From the NCBI GenBank assembly GCA_029582155.1, contig CM055897.1, forward strand, positions 4,571,001 to 4,635,000: a stretch of DNA of 64,000 nucleotides, read 5' to 3'. This stretch comes from Panopea generosa. Its lineage: Eukaryota; Mollusca; Bivalvia; Adapedonta; Hiatellidae. A program made the translations under genes and the position numbers. Numbering within the stretch: the first letter of the stretch is position 1; every line of letters begins with the position of its first letter. Shown here piece after piece: positions 1 to 11,857 of the stretch. Under the pieces are notes generated by a model. It ran no database searches. It worked only from the letters and a program-made list of their open reading frames with translations, and had not been told where the DNA came from.

Positions 1-115
1 GTATCTGTATTCTGCAGACAATGCACACCAACATATCATTCACACACCTATACTTGTATCTGTATTCACCAGACAATGCACACCAACATATCATTCACAT
101 ACCTATACTTGTATA
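1..115. repeat. 54-bp tandem repeat, about two copies at the window edge
   Basis: The block gtatctgtattctgcagaca... to cctatactt is repeated with few changes starting at 1 and at 55. It probably continues outside the window. Confidence 0.8.
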
Positions 116-1452
116 TAGCAGATATCTTCTTAACAACCAGGTAAGCAGTTTTGTATAAAGTTGTAACCATCATTCACCATGCATCATTGAATAACTGCTA
201 CTTCTTTAAAGCTATGGTGAACTTGCTTTATAAATAGCCCATTGGACATCCCTCTACTTTGTATCAACATCGGTATTTTTTTTCTGCAAGTATTTTTCCT
301 GTATCTGTAATGTAACAATAAAATCCTCAATTGACCTTCTGAATGATGACTAATTGGAATCAAGTCGATCTATAACAAACATGTTGAGTCTATAATAAAT
401 TTTAAAGATCTTCTATATATAAAATGTATTCCGTGCTACATGTTAAGACCATAATGCACTTGTAATCCTGATGTAAGCTCCTTTCAGGTAAAACTATGAC
501 AATGGCGCTTCAGAAGAAATATATGGAATAGAAGGACACTTTGATGCCGGTATTATTACATTCCGTTATTGTCAGCAGCGAAGTTGAAGCCCTATATTCG
601 TCTTACCTATATATGACTCCTGATTACAACTGGTATCCAGTAATGTAAATCAGGGCCGCTCATAAACACTCACCCAATTGTCCAAGACAATTAAATATCA
701 GATACAGGCACTGACAAAGTCCTGGATACTGCCTATTGCAAAAGAGTGGAATAAGTCAATGTGCAGCCTTAGATAAACATCTGTAGCCAATTTCTATTAT
801 AATTTTTTTTTTCTCATATGTGTTTACCGGTGACACCCGGGCTGCGTTCAGCACTGTTGCACAGCAAACGTGTTTAATGTCTGGTTCCCTAAAATTATTG
901 CATACTGTGTGCTTTTTTTGAGGTTAAGCTCGTGTCAAACATGTTAGCTAATGGTTACTAAGCAAATATTACAGAACTGAACACTGCCCTGAAAACAGTT
1001 TTGCATTTTGCAGGGTAAAAAAAAAGAGTTTAAGAGTTGCAGTTTAAGAATTTTCAAAATACAAGTAAGTGTCTCGTCACCTTTCTCGCTCCATGATTTC
1101 GAAGGTGCCCCCTCTCACAGTATGGCATCAGAAAACGGGGCACACACACTGCGCGTCATAAATTGACAGTCAGTACGTCTTACAACAATTTTGACATCAG
1201 TTTTCGTTTGTTCAAGCGCATTATTTAAAAGTTTCTTCTTTTTGTACAAAGACAACCCAGGACAAGAACTGTAAAGATATTTCATTTTTACAATTTTTCA
1301 CAACTCTTCCCGCACAAAATATGACCGGTTTATGTTTAATTCACTTAAACGTGATAATAGCACAGCGTATTGGACACACGTCAGATTCGTTGGTAGGTAG
1401 ACATATAAACTTGTAGATCTACAAGTAATCAAGTCATTTTAAAGTTCATATA

Positions 1453-3770
1453 TAATATCTACACTAGCCTGACATTATATGTATAACATTTATACTTATC
1501 TGACATTCTAGATATAACATTTATACTAACCTGACATTCTAGATATAATATTTACTCTAACCTGATATTCTAGATATAATATTTACTCTAATCTGATATT
1601 CTAGATATAACATTTATACTAACCTGACATTCTAGATATAACATTTACTCTAACCTGACATTCTATATATATATACTGAACCACTTTCGCTTAGTTTGAA
1701 TGTGAATTTTTTTTTAATATTTAACTAAATTTGACTGAAATCTTCAGTTTGTTGTATAATTATGTCTTATCAGTATACTGAAATAGCTAAATTGGACAGA
1801 AATATTCAATTTTATTGATTGATTTGAATTTAAAATCGGAAGGGATGGATTTCAAAATCAGGTTATCAGTAGCATTTGTGACCGCCGCGTGCGATGTTGA
1901 CTGCTTGACAGCCATGTCGCATGAGAGCACAAGCTTGTTTATGTCTAACCTGACATTCTATATAACATTTACTCTAACCTGGCATTCTAGACATAACATT
2001 TACTCTAACCTGACATTCTAAATATAACATTAAAACTAACCTGACATTCTAGATATAACATTTACACTAACCTGACATTCTAAATATAACATTAAAACTA
2101 ACCTGACATTCTAAATATAACATTGAAACTAACCTGATATTCTAGATATAACATTGAAACTAACCTGACATTCTAAATATAACATTTACCCTAACCTGAT
2201 ATTCTAAATATAACATTTACTCTAACCTGGAATTCTAAATATAACATTAAAACTAACCCGACATTCTAGATATAACATTTACTCTAACCTGACATTCTAG
2301 ATATAACATTTACTCTAACATGACATTTTAGATATAACATTAAAACTTACCTGGCATTCTAGATATAACATGACTCTTACCTGATATTCTATATATAACA
2401 TTAAAACTAACCTGGCATTCTAGATATAACATTTACTCTAACCTGACATTCTATATATAACATTAAAACTAATCTGACATTCTAAATATAACATTTACTC
2501 TAACCTGACATTCTAGATATAACATTAAAACTAACATGACATTCTAAATATAACATTTACTCTAACCTGGCATTTTAAATATAACATTTAAACTAACCTG
2601 ACATTCTAGATATAACATTAAAACTAACCTGACATTCTAGATATAACATTAAAACTAACCTGACATTCTAGATATAACATTTACACTAACCTGATATTCT
2701 AGATATAATATTGACTCTAACGTGACATTCTAAATATAACATTTACTCTAACCTGACATTCTAGATATAACATTAAAACTATCCTAAAATTCTAGATATA
2801 ACATTTACTCTAACCTGACATTCTAAATATAATATTTACTCTAGCCTGGCATTCTAAATATAACATTAAAACTAACCCAACATTTTAGATATAACATTTA
2901 CTCTAACCTGACATTCTTGATATAACATTTACTCTAACCTGACATTCTAGATATAACATTAAAACTTATCCGACATTCTAGATATAACACTTTACTCTAA
3001 CTTGACATTCTAGATATTATATTTACTCTAACCTGACATTCTAGATATAACATTAAAACTAACATGACATTCTAGATATAACATTAAAACTAACCTGTCA
3101 TTCTAGATATAACATTTACACTAACCTGACATTCTAGATATAATATTTATACTAACCTGATGTTCTAGATATAACATTTACTCTAACCTGACATTCTGGA
3201 TATAATATCTTCTCTAACCTGGCATTCTAAATATAACATTTACTCTAATCTGACATTCTATATATAACATTTACTCTAACCTGACATTCTGGATATAATA
3301 TCTTCTCTAACCTGGCATTCTAAATATAACATTTACTCTAATCTGACATTCTATATATAACATTTATTCTTACTAGGCATTCTAGATATAACATTTACAC
3401 TAACCTGATGTTCTAGATATAATATTTACACTAACCTGATGTTCTAAACATAACGTTTTCTCTAACCTGATATTCTAGATATAATATTTACTCTAACTTT
3501 GCATTTTATATATAACATTTACCCAAACCCGACATTCTAGATATAACATTTACTCTAACATGACATTCTAAATTTAACATTTACCCAAACCCGTCATTCT
3601 AGATATAACATTTACTGTAATGTGACATTCTAGATTTAACATTTACCCAAACCCGACATTCTAGATATAACATTTACTCTAACGTGACATTCTAGATGTA
3701 ACATTTACCCAAACCCGACATTCTAGATATAACATTTACTCTAACCTGACATTCTAAATTCTAAACATTC
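1453..3770. repeat. ~31-bp satellite array
   Basis: About 65-75 diverged units built on taacctgacattctagata followed by taacatttactc. Variants aaaac or acac replace the last bases. The array is interrupted at about 1677-1930 by unrelated sequence. It lies downstream of the trh gene. Confidence 0.95.
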
Positions 3771-4104
3771 TTGATTAAACTATTTGTGCGGTTACTACGA
3801 AGCAACCCACCTGCTTCTTTGGTTTTTCGTCGTTACATTCTTTTCGTTTTGTGAGGCCCTTAAAAATAAATAGTGAAACGCTTATAATTATGATGTTCAT
3901 GCCGTCTATTGGCAAGCACAATACATCAAGCGTTTATATATAAAATCATGGGAGTTATCATGACTTGTAAATATTACAGTTTTCTTTATTTACATAATCA
4001 GAAGTGATATTAGCACTGACCAAATATTTTTATTAAGTAAATTAAGAGACATGCCACATATGGCAATTTATGATAAAATTGTTTTTTTAATAAATGTTGA
4101 TGTG

Positions 4105-4615
4105 ACTCTAACCTGACATTCTAGGTAAGTATAGCATTAAAACTAATCTGACATTCTAGATATACTTTTTATTATAATCTGATAATCTAGATATAACATT
4201 TACACTAACCTGATATTCTAGGTATAATATTTAAAATAATCCGACACTCTAGATATAACATTAAGAATAATCTGATATTCTAGATATAACATTAAGAATA
4301 ACCTGACATTCTAGATATAACATTAAAATTAACCTGACAGTCTAGATAGAACGTTGAAAATAACATGAGATTCTGGATATAATATTAACAATAACCTGGA
4401 ATCCTAGATATAACATTTACAATGACCTGACATTCTATATATAACATTTACAATGACCTGACTTTCTAGATATAACATTCATACTGACCTGACATTCTAG
4501 ATATAACATTTATACTGACCTGACATTCTAGATATAACATTTACACTGACCTGACATTCTAGATATAACATTTATACTGACCTGACATTCAAGACATTAT
4601 ATTTCACTAACATAA
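4105..4615. repeat. second block of the ~31-bp satellite
   Basis: The same unit (cctgacattctagatataac) returns after about 330 bp of unique AT-rich sequence, with more divergence at the left side and cleaner copies at 4440-4600. Confidence 0.9.
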
Positions 4616-4684
4616 GATGTCTATTGTAGAAGCAAATCCATTCACATTTTCCTTACTATGCATATCAGATATAATATTTCAGAC

Positions 4685-4860
4685 TCGGAGCATGTGACCC
4701 GGTGGTAGAGTACTAAATCCAGGATTCGAGTGTCTTGAGATCGATCCTCTCCCACGGCTGCGTGTGGTGCATATGCTTAGTGCTGCTTCTATCCAGGGAG
4801 ACGTCGAGCGTGATTTGGTACACGTTGTTGAATTGAAATAAATTAGTTTAAACTAACTTG
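4685..4860 (+). mobile_element. tRNA-derived SINE-like element
   Basis: A tRNA-like head (cccggtggtagagtactaaa) with a B-box-like GATCGATCC is followed by a unique body and an A/T-rich end (aattgaaataaattagtt). Similar in style to the other SINEs here but with a different body. Confidence 0.5.
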
Positions 4861-5273
4861 ACTTTTTTACCACTTACTTGAAACAGAGAAACGTAAACAG
4901 AGATTGCAGACAGCAGGACATTGTCTAAATTTCGGATGTTTTCCAAATCTTGAAAACACAACAACTCCTTTCGGTATCAAAAGGAAGAGCTAACTTGTAA
5001 CTAAAGTTCTAACACTTCTGAAATAGGACACATACTTATAAATAGAGTTTCTTACACTCATTGTGGACGTCTCTATGAACTTCATTAGCCGAGGGGGTGG
5101 GGGGCGTTTTTTTGGTGTTCTTCTATGGACAATTCTCCATACTTTTGGTGTTAGCTAGGTTTATAGACCACGTGGATATTCGAAGCTGTGCCAGCTTACC
5201 TGGTTTTGCCACGGAAGACGGATTGGTTCGTATTTGATGATCAAAAAAATTCGTCTAGTGACCCTTTTCTGTA

Positions 5274-5550
5274 TATCCGATTAGCGCAGTCGGTAACACG
5301 TCTGACTATCAATCCAGGGGTCATTAGTTCAAATTCCTGCCCGGCTTCTGTCCTCGTGATGATTGATATACGGCATTGCGTTTCATTGTCATTCGTCGAA
5401 AGTAGGAAAGTTACCAGTTACTTGCGGAGATGGGGTGTGCTCCAGAACTTGTTAATCTTCCAGGATCCCAGGAAACCGAGGTTAAGTTAACTGATCGTCT
5501 GTTAGCCCTCTATTGCATAAAATGACGCTAAATATTCATTCATTCGTTCA
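5274..5550 (+). mobile_element. tRNA-derived SINE, family A
   Basis: The tRNA-like head (gattagcgcagtcggtaaca, B box gttcaaattcc) is followed by the body gtgatgattgatatacggca, shared with the copies at 39835 and (reverse) 50842. The 3' end is cgctaaat followed by an (attc)n tail. Confidence 0.8.
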
Positions 5551-7182
5551 TTCACTCTGTCTACACTAATTTTATATGACTTAACACGCTGTTGATTTAT
5601 ATTTTGTTGTATTTGTACAATTACATTTTATGTGTCTTGTATGTTATATTTTTTTCTTCCGACTTCTCTTTTATCTAATTTTTAACGTATATTACTGTAC
5701 TACATTCTTTGTAAAGTCACACTCCGGTGCTGTGGAAAAGTATAGAAAGGTGAACATGTCAATTTTTTGTTATCGTGGTATTGACAAAATAATGGAATGA
5801 AATAAAAAAGTGAGACTCTTTATCCATTGTTGTCACATATTTATTCATTAGCTTGGTCCATGTTTACATATCATAATTAATACCCATTTAATGAGCACAG
5901 AAGAATATATTCAAATACGTATAGGACATGTTATAACATTTATCACACAATTTAAAACTTCCAATTAGATTGGAAATAACTAGTTCATTGAACAAAACAT
6001 ATTCAATTAACTTCTGACTTCAGATTGTAGCATTTTGGCGCTCATTTTAGACAACAAACTTCTTTCATTTCGATTTCGCTAAGTATTTTTAAACATGATA
6101 ACTGCAATTTTAGTTGAAACCTTTTAATAAAACAGAGTGGAATTAGATTGATACAGACATCTAGAATATCAAATATACACATGTTTCTAAGGAAACAAGG
6201 AAATACAGTGCAAATTCCGCCTAATAAAAGTAGGAACTTTTAAAGTAACAATTTTAAAATAATTATAAGATATTGCTATATTTCTTCCGCGACGACCTTT
6301 TCGTTTTGTTACAATCCAATAAGGCGGTAAGCATTCTTGCTCCAATACCCAGAAGTCCCCAGATTGATTTCCGGTGGGTCCAGGGTTTTTCAAACGCACC
6401 CCCACAGTGCCTTAATCGGACAAAGTACTGTGAAAGCATGCAAATCCTTCGGAGGGGATTTAAAGCAGTCTGCCCCGTGAACAGGGAGATACATACCCAG
6501 TGCACGTAAAATATCTCGCTGAACTTCAGTGTTAATCAGTGATTCAAATCATTTAAACCTGTGCACTTTGTGCCTTCACATAACTCTCGTGAGAGGGTGT
6601 TGCAGTATCAATAGGCAGGCAGATAACTATCAGATATGTCCGTTTGATTCATAGATTAATAGTTCTCACTTTAAAACAAAACTGACGTAGTTAGGTGCTG
6701 GAGAAACTGCACTAGATCAAATGAAAGCACCGACTCACGCATGCGTCAAAACATTGAATATCGTTTCCTTATGGTGGGATGGGAAAAATCCTGTTTTGCC
6801 GCCTGGTCTCCGATGAAGATCACGCAGACAGTCGGATTAACAATAAGATAACAATTTGAGTTAAGAAAATGAAATTCTAGTAGAGCCCCTTTGTTGGACC
6901 CTTCTATATAGGTAATGCTCAAGTGTATGTATGACTGATAACAGGATCCCACGGCGACACAGTAAACAATCAAAAGATGAAACTAGCAGACTTGGTTCCA
7001 AGTCTGTTAAGAGGGCGATAGTCTCTAGAACGTATACAGCTCTCACGATTGGATCCTATAAATAGCAATTTTGGGAAACCCGTATTTGAGCATGTTGATT
7101 GGTTAGTTGTTTCAACTGAAAAGTTTGATGACGTCACAGTTTAGTAAGCGTTTAATTGCTGCGAATTGTAGGACATGCATTG
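5551..7182. other. intergenic stretch, nothing identified
   Basis: AT-rich unique sequence. Overlapping short frames near 6190-6510 lack any family match or splice support. I see no repeat or RNA gene. Confidence 0.5.
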
Positions 7183-7655
7183 AAGGTGTTACACCATTGA
7201 TTTTTGTTCTTTATTCTATAGTAAATAATAAAAGTTTGAAGGCTTGTCATTCATAGAGGGTCCCAAATGAAAGAAGTGAAACCTACATTTTACTGTTTGT
7301 CAACCTCTGCACTATCAAAATATGATGAGAAAAGTAGGGGCCATGTGTCATATAAGAGAATTTTTTTCTGCTGAGTGTGTACACTGGTGACAAAGTGAAA
7401 GTAGACTTCCGAAATCATGAATTCATACCCCAATTTCCAAGCATCATTTTTTTTTTCTAAATTCACAATTCAAACATGACAATGCTATCAAAATGTTCAA
7501 AATACATCAATAATGCCATTCAAATAAAAAAATGAGCATTAATAGGAAAATGCATTTTTAAAGAAGAAGAATTGAGGATTATTTACAACCGCCATTATGC
7601 GACTACCCCACGGAAGCACTTCCTTTTTGCAATGGTGGCACTATGCCTTAAACAC
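7183..7655 (+). repeat. dispersed repeat copy 1
   Basis: Shares long blocks in the same order with 59381-59795: gttctttattctatag, gccatg-----cataa-agag, gtgtacact--tgacaaagtg, and aaaatgcatttttaaagaag. No terminal inverted repeat was seen, so the class is unknown. Confidence 0.6.
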
Positions 7656-8107
7656 CGAGGTACAGATCTCCTTCATTATTAACTTAACACATGAGGGACA
7701 CATGCTGTCAAGTGTCTGTGACTGCCATCATTTGCAACTGTCAACACAGCTGTTCTATCGAATATTAAATACCGAGGTACCAATATTCTTCATAATTAAC
7801 TCAACACATGAGGGACACGTGCTGTCAAGTGTCTGTGACTACCGACATATGATAGCGCCTAATTGCAACTGTCAACACAGCTGTTCTATCGAATATTAAA
7901 TAACGAGGTACCAATATTCTTCATAATTAACTCAACACATGAGGGACACGTGCTGTCAAGTGTCTGTGACTACCGACATATGATAGCGCCTAATTGCAAC
8001 TGTCAACACAGCTGTTCTATCGAATGTTAAACACCGAGGTACCAGTCCCTCATTATTAACTTTACCCACGGAAGCACTTCCTTTTTGCAATGGTGGCACT
8101 ATGCCTG
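7604..8107. repeat. tandem units of about 110-136 bp between two copies of a 47-bp flank
   Basis: The unit contains caccgaggtaccaatattct, acacatgagggacacgtgct and caactgtcaacacagctgtt, repeated about three to four times. The flank cggaagcacttcctttttgc occurs at 7611 and again at 8069, so the block may be a duplication inside the dispersed repeat. Confidence 0.8.
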
Positions 8108-8109
8108 AA

Positions 8110-10239
8110 TTCCGTGCTTTTTCATTGGTGGTTTATAGACCCGATTCGGGATGTATCAGGTTCTGGGATAGGCTATGAGGGCTATGAGGGTGGTGATGAA
8201 ACATAGCACCGTCTTAAAGCGGTACTGTATGTCTAGTTGACACTGAATGGGATTAGTAAGAATAGCACCACCGAGTCAAACTACGGGGCGGCTTTTAAAG
8301 TAACTAATATAAAAAGGAGCACGCATCTAAGTTGTATAAATCATTATCCTGAACAAACATGCATATAACTGATGTACTCTTTGAGCAAAATGAAAACTAA
8401 AACAGAAGAAAGAGCAAGAACTTGATGTAGAAATAAGACGGTACAACTAACGATCATGAAATAATGCCAAACGCAGAGTTGTATGCGTAAAGAGGCCTGG
8501 TCTATATTTTCCCCGACATTCTAGACTGTTTCTTACATAAGCAATATAGATCTTTGTATTTTTTATATTAAAATGGCATTTTAAAACTATTATGTTTAAT
8601 AACGTATATGTATGCTTTATTATGTTTATACTAAACTGGTGATCTGCATTTACTAACAAATATCACGACCCACGATCTAGTCTCACAGAATGATCTACTA
8701 AAACATTAACGAATAAAACGTGAAAAAATGAAAACGTCGACCTGTTGATTCATGATTTTCTCATACACAAGATGAAATGCATTGACTAACTGGTCTAATT
8801 TCGTGCATCTTTTTGTGATTTATTAATCTGAAACGCATATACTATCACAAAGTTATAGGCAACGCCTCTTTAAGTACAATAAAATAGTCACATTAGAGAA
8901 GGTAGGATTGAAGAGCACGTTATGTGAAAAAGAAAAAAGCGTCAAAGCGAGGAGATATTAATTGATGTTACAATTTTTAAAAATGCTATTTTATATACAT
9001 ATATATATCTATGTCACGTAAAATGACATTGTTATGTCAAATATGTAAACATCGCTTAATTATAAACTATTTGAATCAGACCCCAATCAATGTGTTGTAA
9101 AAACAAACAATCGTACAGGGCCACCAGATAGTTATAGAAAACTGAGGATGTGCCAATTGCGTTACCAGAACAGCAATTACAAACCAATGCACAGGGTCAT
9201 CTAAATGTAGTTAATTATTGATTATACTCCAGTACGTTATACAGCACATTTCTGGCACAATTAAAATGGACAAAACCTTGTTTTAGTTTCCGCCATTTTC
9301 TGATTTATAACAATACTTCAACCTCGATTTAGTGGTGAACATGTAACGCTTCTGTTCATAATAACGATATAAGCCCTATAGGATTGACCGTGTGTGTTAG
9401 TGTGTATTTTTCATCAAAACTCGTTTACATTGGCAATATTCCACAATAAAGCTTGCACTAAAGTCTTTAACTGATCAACAATTGTAGAATAATCGATAGT
9501 ACCATATCCATATAAATGTATCATATATTTTATTTCCATCATTTATCTGTTTGTTAATAGATAAAATGAAATAAAAATATTATTGTTACCTATTTTAAGA
9601 TTTTTTCTCATATGAATTCACTAGTTTATATAAGAAACGTTAATACTATCTCAAATATAGTAATACTTGAAGGGGGGGGGGGGGGGGGTGTCATGTCCGT
9701 CGGTCTAAATCTTAGCATGAGTAAAAAGCGATTTCAACATTGCCGGATGCGTCTACTTGAAAACTAGAGAACAAACATTGGCATATAACATTAAAATGTA
9801 AAAAAAAACACTTTTCTAGATACAAGCCTTAATGAAAAGGTTTGTTATTTATTAGTTTATAATTATGTTATTGATGTTTCAGCATACAGTTATCTTACTT
9901 TAAATGATTTTATGAAAACAAAACAATGCATACCACAGTTCATGTGATATTTTCCTATACATTTATACCATTATTTCCTTAATATAATATATCCAATTTT
10001 CTATATATTTTATATTTATAACCGTTGCATGTTTTAAATAATTTGAAAAACTTGAAAACGACATTTAGTATTTTATATGAGGATAATAAAACACAAGATA
10101 TGTGTGCTATATATATGATTCATCTGTGTATTTCATAAATCTTTCATATTTTTATAACCTGGGCTTAAATCTATCAAACATTTGAGTCTGAGAATTGAAC
10201 TTAAATCATGTAAACATAATTTTTTTGATAAGAAATGTT
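8110..10239. other. downstream flank without identified genes
   Basis: AT-rich sequence with no coding frame of substance. A run of about 15-17 G lies near 9674. The segment from 10246 to 10577 is presumably the 3' UTR of the trh-like gene. Confidence 0.5.
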
Positions 10240-10245
10240 TTTATT
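10240..10245 (-). terminator. possible polyadenylation signal of trh
   Basis: AATAAA on the minus strand about 335 nt beyond the stop codon. It is the nearest canonical hexamer downstream; others occur near 9847 and 9528. The region is AT-rich, so chance occurrence is likely. Confidence 0.25.
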
Positions 10246-10577
10246 TTAACATTTACTGTTAAATAATCATTAAAATTACTCGTTTCCGCAAGTAAATATA
10301 GTAATTTCTTTGTTATTTTGGTGTTCTTCGAATCTTAAACTTGCAAAGGTTTGAAAAAAAATTGGTAAATAATTTAGGTCCTGAACTAAAATAGACGCCT
10401 AGTCCTAACATCATGGTGATAATTATATGAAACATGACATTTATGGTAAATACGCATGATTCACCTCGGCGATTCTATAGGATTTTTATGAATATTTATA
10501 AGCTATTTGGTCCGGTAGAGTACATCTCGATGTGCATTGATCCTCACATCACAGATTCGTACATAATGGAACAGACA

Positions 10578-11857
10578 TCATGACGTGTAGGCTGAACCGT
10601 ACCACATGCTGTGATCGGGCGGACGAGATTCGTACAAACCGCCGCCAGATGGAGGCAGTGAATGCGAGAAATGGTTCGTTTCTAAGCTGTGATATTGAAA
10701 GTTTGGCACTGAAAGATACGATGGCTTTGGTAAAATATCACTACTGTTTGTATCAACAATAGCGGAAAATTGTTGTAGTTTTGCTGACGTCGCTGTCCCT
10801 TGACCGCCTTGACCAATCCGCATATTTAAACACTCGCTAGTAATATCACCGTCCTGAAACGGCGACGCCATTTTGTCTTGCGGGGAGACGGACGATGGTG
10901 GCGTCATGTTGAATTCTTCATTTGTTGAAGTTAACATAGAGACAGGGTCCTTGTGTGCTGCAGTGAACAGATTCTTCGATTGCACTGCAATATGTGGTAT
11001 ATTCAAATGTAACTGATCTTTACAAACGTCCGTACTCGGTGGGGTCAGCATATTTAAAGCATTGACCTCCGTACCATTATAACAATGTGGACGGCCGTTG
11101 CTACGAATGACCGACTCCCTGCTAGTATACAAATGTCTAAGAAAAGCGGAAGCAGCCAAAGAGTCGTTGGCTATTGGCGAAACAGCAACCGCCCCTGACC
11201 ATTGTATTGAAGACTTTTGAGCGTCCGAGAACTCCTTGGCCATGTCCTCACTGTCGACTGAATGATATGCGCCAGTTGAACGAAGCGGAAGATGACGGTT
11301 CATGACCTTTTCAAGTTCCTTCACAGAGCTTGTCATAATGTCATCCTTATTTGCAACTAAATGCTGGTCCTTTCCGTCGCAATCAGATGCATTGTGCTTA
11401 TCAACAATAGGTCGGAATGACAGGTCCTCGGGAAGTTGAGGTGACGTCATATCCGATGGTCGATCTATGGAAGGACTATTAGGAAGACTGGTATGATGAG
11501 ACGATAAGTTAAGTATATTTCCATCTAAGTTATCAATAGATACACTTGAAACTGTTTCTAAGTTAACACAGGTCTCTTCATCTGCATTTTCTACAACAGG
11601 TGCGTTATCGAACGAATCTCGCTTCCGTTTCCGAGGACGGTCTGTTTTCCGTCTGGATAACTTGTTATCATGTTTTAGCGACTCTTCAGCGTGTTCGTCT
11701 AATAAAAAGTCGTTTTCAACATTATCAGGAAAAATGCTCAATGTTTCACTTGATTCACAAATGGATGCGCTAGATTCCGGTTTTGAAGTGAGTTTTGTCT
11801 CAGTGTCATGGAAGTCGGTTTTTTGTAAGGGACTTTCTATCGGTGTGGTGTCGTTTT
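10578..11857 (-). CDS. trh: trh exon 11: C-terminal regulatory region and stop
   Basis: 425 codons plus TGA at 10578-10580; the acceptor is ttttaattttag/AAAACG. The tail is Ser/Asp/Asn-rich and probably mostly disordered. It carries a basic cluster [12 protein letters not shown] (about residues 480-491, probable nuclear localisation signal), [10 protein letters not shown] (near 595), SSIQWSG and [14 protein letters not shown] (about 625-660), [11 protein letters not shown] (near 730) and the terminal [13 protein letters not shown] recall similar short motifs in the same order in Drosophila Trachealess, which favours the Trh assignment and suggests retained transactivation or partner-binding motifs. 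Confidence 0.93.

Noticed and set aside
1453..3770. CRISPR array
   Set aside because: Units are contiguous and diverged with no unique spacers, and the context is an animal genome. The same applies to the other arrays.
10580..10762. Plus-strand frame opposite the C-terminal exon
   Set aside because: Antisense shadow of a well-supported coding exon.
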